NCBI GenBank assembly: GCA_039881145.1
Contig: JAYKKI010000005.1
Location: 23,245,501-23,309,500, forward strand
Source: Druceiella hillmani
Lineage: Eukaryota; Arthropoda; Insecta; Lepidoptera; Hepialidae
Direction of reading: 5' to 3'
Length of the DNA: 64,000 bases
Shown here: positions 62,672 through 64,000 of the stretch, one piece after another
Numbering within the stretch: position 1 is the first letter of the stretch
How the letters are laid out: each line of letters opens with the position of its first letter
Program-made: the position numbers and the translations under genes
Notes under the pieces: model-generated
Seen by the model: only the letters and a program-made list of their open reading frames with translations
What the model was told of the DNA's origin: nothing
Database searches by the model: none

Positions 62672-64000
62672 GTTTTTATTTTTTATAGAATTAAATGAAA
62701 AAAAAAACATAAGTTATTTAAAAGTAAATGATTTTTCAAATTTTTTATGTTTCTTAAATATTAACAATACCAACTAAAAAATAAAAAATAGAATAATTAA
62801 TTTAAAAATCGGTGTGTAAACAATGTATACACACGTCGTACGATTTTTAATATAATATTCGAATTATAATATAATGTTAATTTTTTTTTTAATTTTCATA
62901 ACAATTTGTTATCAATAATACAGAGAGATGAATGAGAAAATGAATGAATAGAATCAAGTGAATAGAATCTAGTGTTTGCTATTTCCTTGCATCATACAGC
63001 TCAACTTACAACTTCCGTGTATCAACTTTAAAATATATTCATATAAAGAGTCGAACGCAATCTTACAATATAATCATCCAAATTATTGTTCATTTTAAAA
63101 TGATTTAAAATTATTACAGCGGTGTATATTGTGACATCTGTGTGTATTTAATATGGATGGTTTGTAAAAAAACTTTCTTCTTAACTACTACATAATAGAT
63201 CTATTTAACCTAGGCCTATTAGCTCCGAGATATAATCGATTCACGTATGACAAAATAGTAGAACATCTTAATACTATTTGCGAATAAGAATCATATTTCA
63301 TAAAAATTTTATAACTCTTTCCTTCTGTTAACAACAAAGTTAAGAAATTCATTACCAGTCCACGCGCTTTGTACTTTGTTGCTTGTTTTAATATAAAATA
63401 ATCAAAATGTTCGCTGCACTATTTCTTTCAGTACAAGCTCATCAATTGAATTTAATTATTGAGAATCACTGGGAGTTTTGATAAATAAAAAGGAAATCTA
63501 AATTTATAAAGACTCCTAGAGAAGATGTATAACAGATTGAGTCTCACTTAATAAGCACAAAGTACGTTACATTATGAGTTGCGGCACCTTTCATCTGCAT
63601 TTAATTGTTATGGTACAAAGGCATAACCGTAATAAATACCAATATTGAATCGAAATAAAATAAATAAGCTGAAAATGGGAGATTATTTAATAAGTTAAAA
63701 GGAACATGCTCTTAGTAATCCTACTCATACGAAAGTTATAAAAAACAACAAATAGAAAAGTTACCCCAAGTTGAAGAAAGAGCTATAAATAATGAAAACA
63801 ACAACAGAAAAAGAAATAGTTACAAATATTTAATGGAAATGGTAAGTCTTAGGGAATTCCTAGCTCTTCCTTATATTTAGATATTTCCTTATAAATTGGA
63901 GAAAAGATTTTTACATGGAATATAACTTGAAAAAATCCATAAATAGCTTAGCATAACAAGTCATTGGACACAATAGAAATAATTAAAGAACTCAAGAATC
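62672..64000. other. AT-rich stretch, nothing recognised
   Basis: No gene, RNA or definite repeat supported up to the end of the window. Confidence 0.4.

Overview
The window is AT-rich eukaryotic DNA (GC roughly 30 percent by eye) and almost certainly non-coding: I find no host protein-coding gene, rRNA or intact tRNA that I can support. No reading frame exceeds 143 codons, and many of the longer ones are translations of (TA)n microsatellites. The DNA is best explained as a long intron or intergenic desert of an arthropod, most likely an insect. Lepidoptera is my leading guess. It rests on a decayed mariner element, TTAGG-type telomere-like DNA, and remnants of dispersed repeats whose wording (for example a Helitron-like tail ending in CGAAGTCGTGGGCACAGCTAG, and 'tacctcaaa/ttttgaggtac' tails) I associate with moth and butterfly genomes. 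That assignment is from memory of the families and was not tested.

Layout. 0-10 kb: repeat fragments, a 47-bp triplicate, a non-LTR reverse transcriptase fossil (about 4.64-5.07 kb) and several GC-richer islands. 10-11.4 kb: a hairpin, then a mariner element (10216-11325) with readable terminal inverted repeats and a broken DD34D transposase on the minus strand, flanked on both sides by (TA)n/(TG)n. 13-26 kb: microsatellites, telomere-like DNA, a six-copy 95-bp tandem array, a 211-bp duplication, a 187-bp tandem array and GC-richer islands. 26-38 kb: dispersed repeats, a hAT-transposase-like fossil (about 27.74-28.48 kb, minus strand), two foldback-type elements, a Helitron-like 3' end, and a 586-bp element with terminal inverted repeats (37607-38192). 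38-50 kb: sparse AT-rich DNA with old repeats and a well-preserved foldback element at 47.2 kb. 50-64 kb: an alternating purine/pyrimidine tract, a degenerate tRNA-SINE-like piece, a CpG-rich promoter-like patch near 56 kb, further GC islands and small hairpins.

Nothing here forms an operon or pathway. The interpretable content is a mobile-element graveyard plus about twenty short GC-richer islands that stand out from the AT background and carry homeodomain-, Sox-, Fox-, POU- or GATA-like words. These islands are the best candidates for conserved enhancers or, at 56 kb and possibly 24.5 and 62.3 kb, for promoter or first-exon sequence. I saw no convincing previously undescribed biological system. 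The most interesting items are the tandem 95-bp array with repeated GATA and T-box-like words, and several compact foldback elements.
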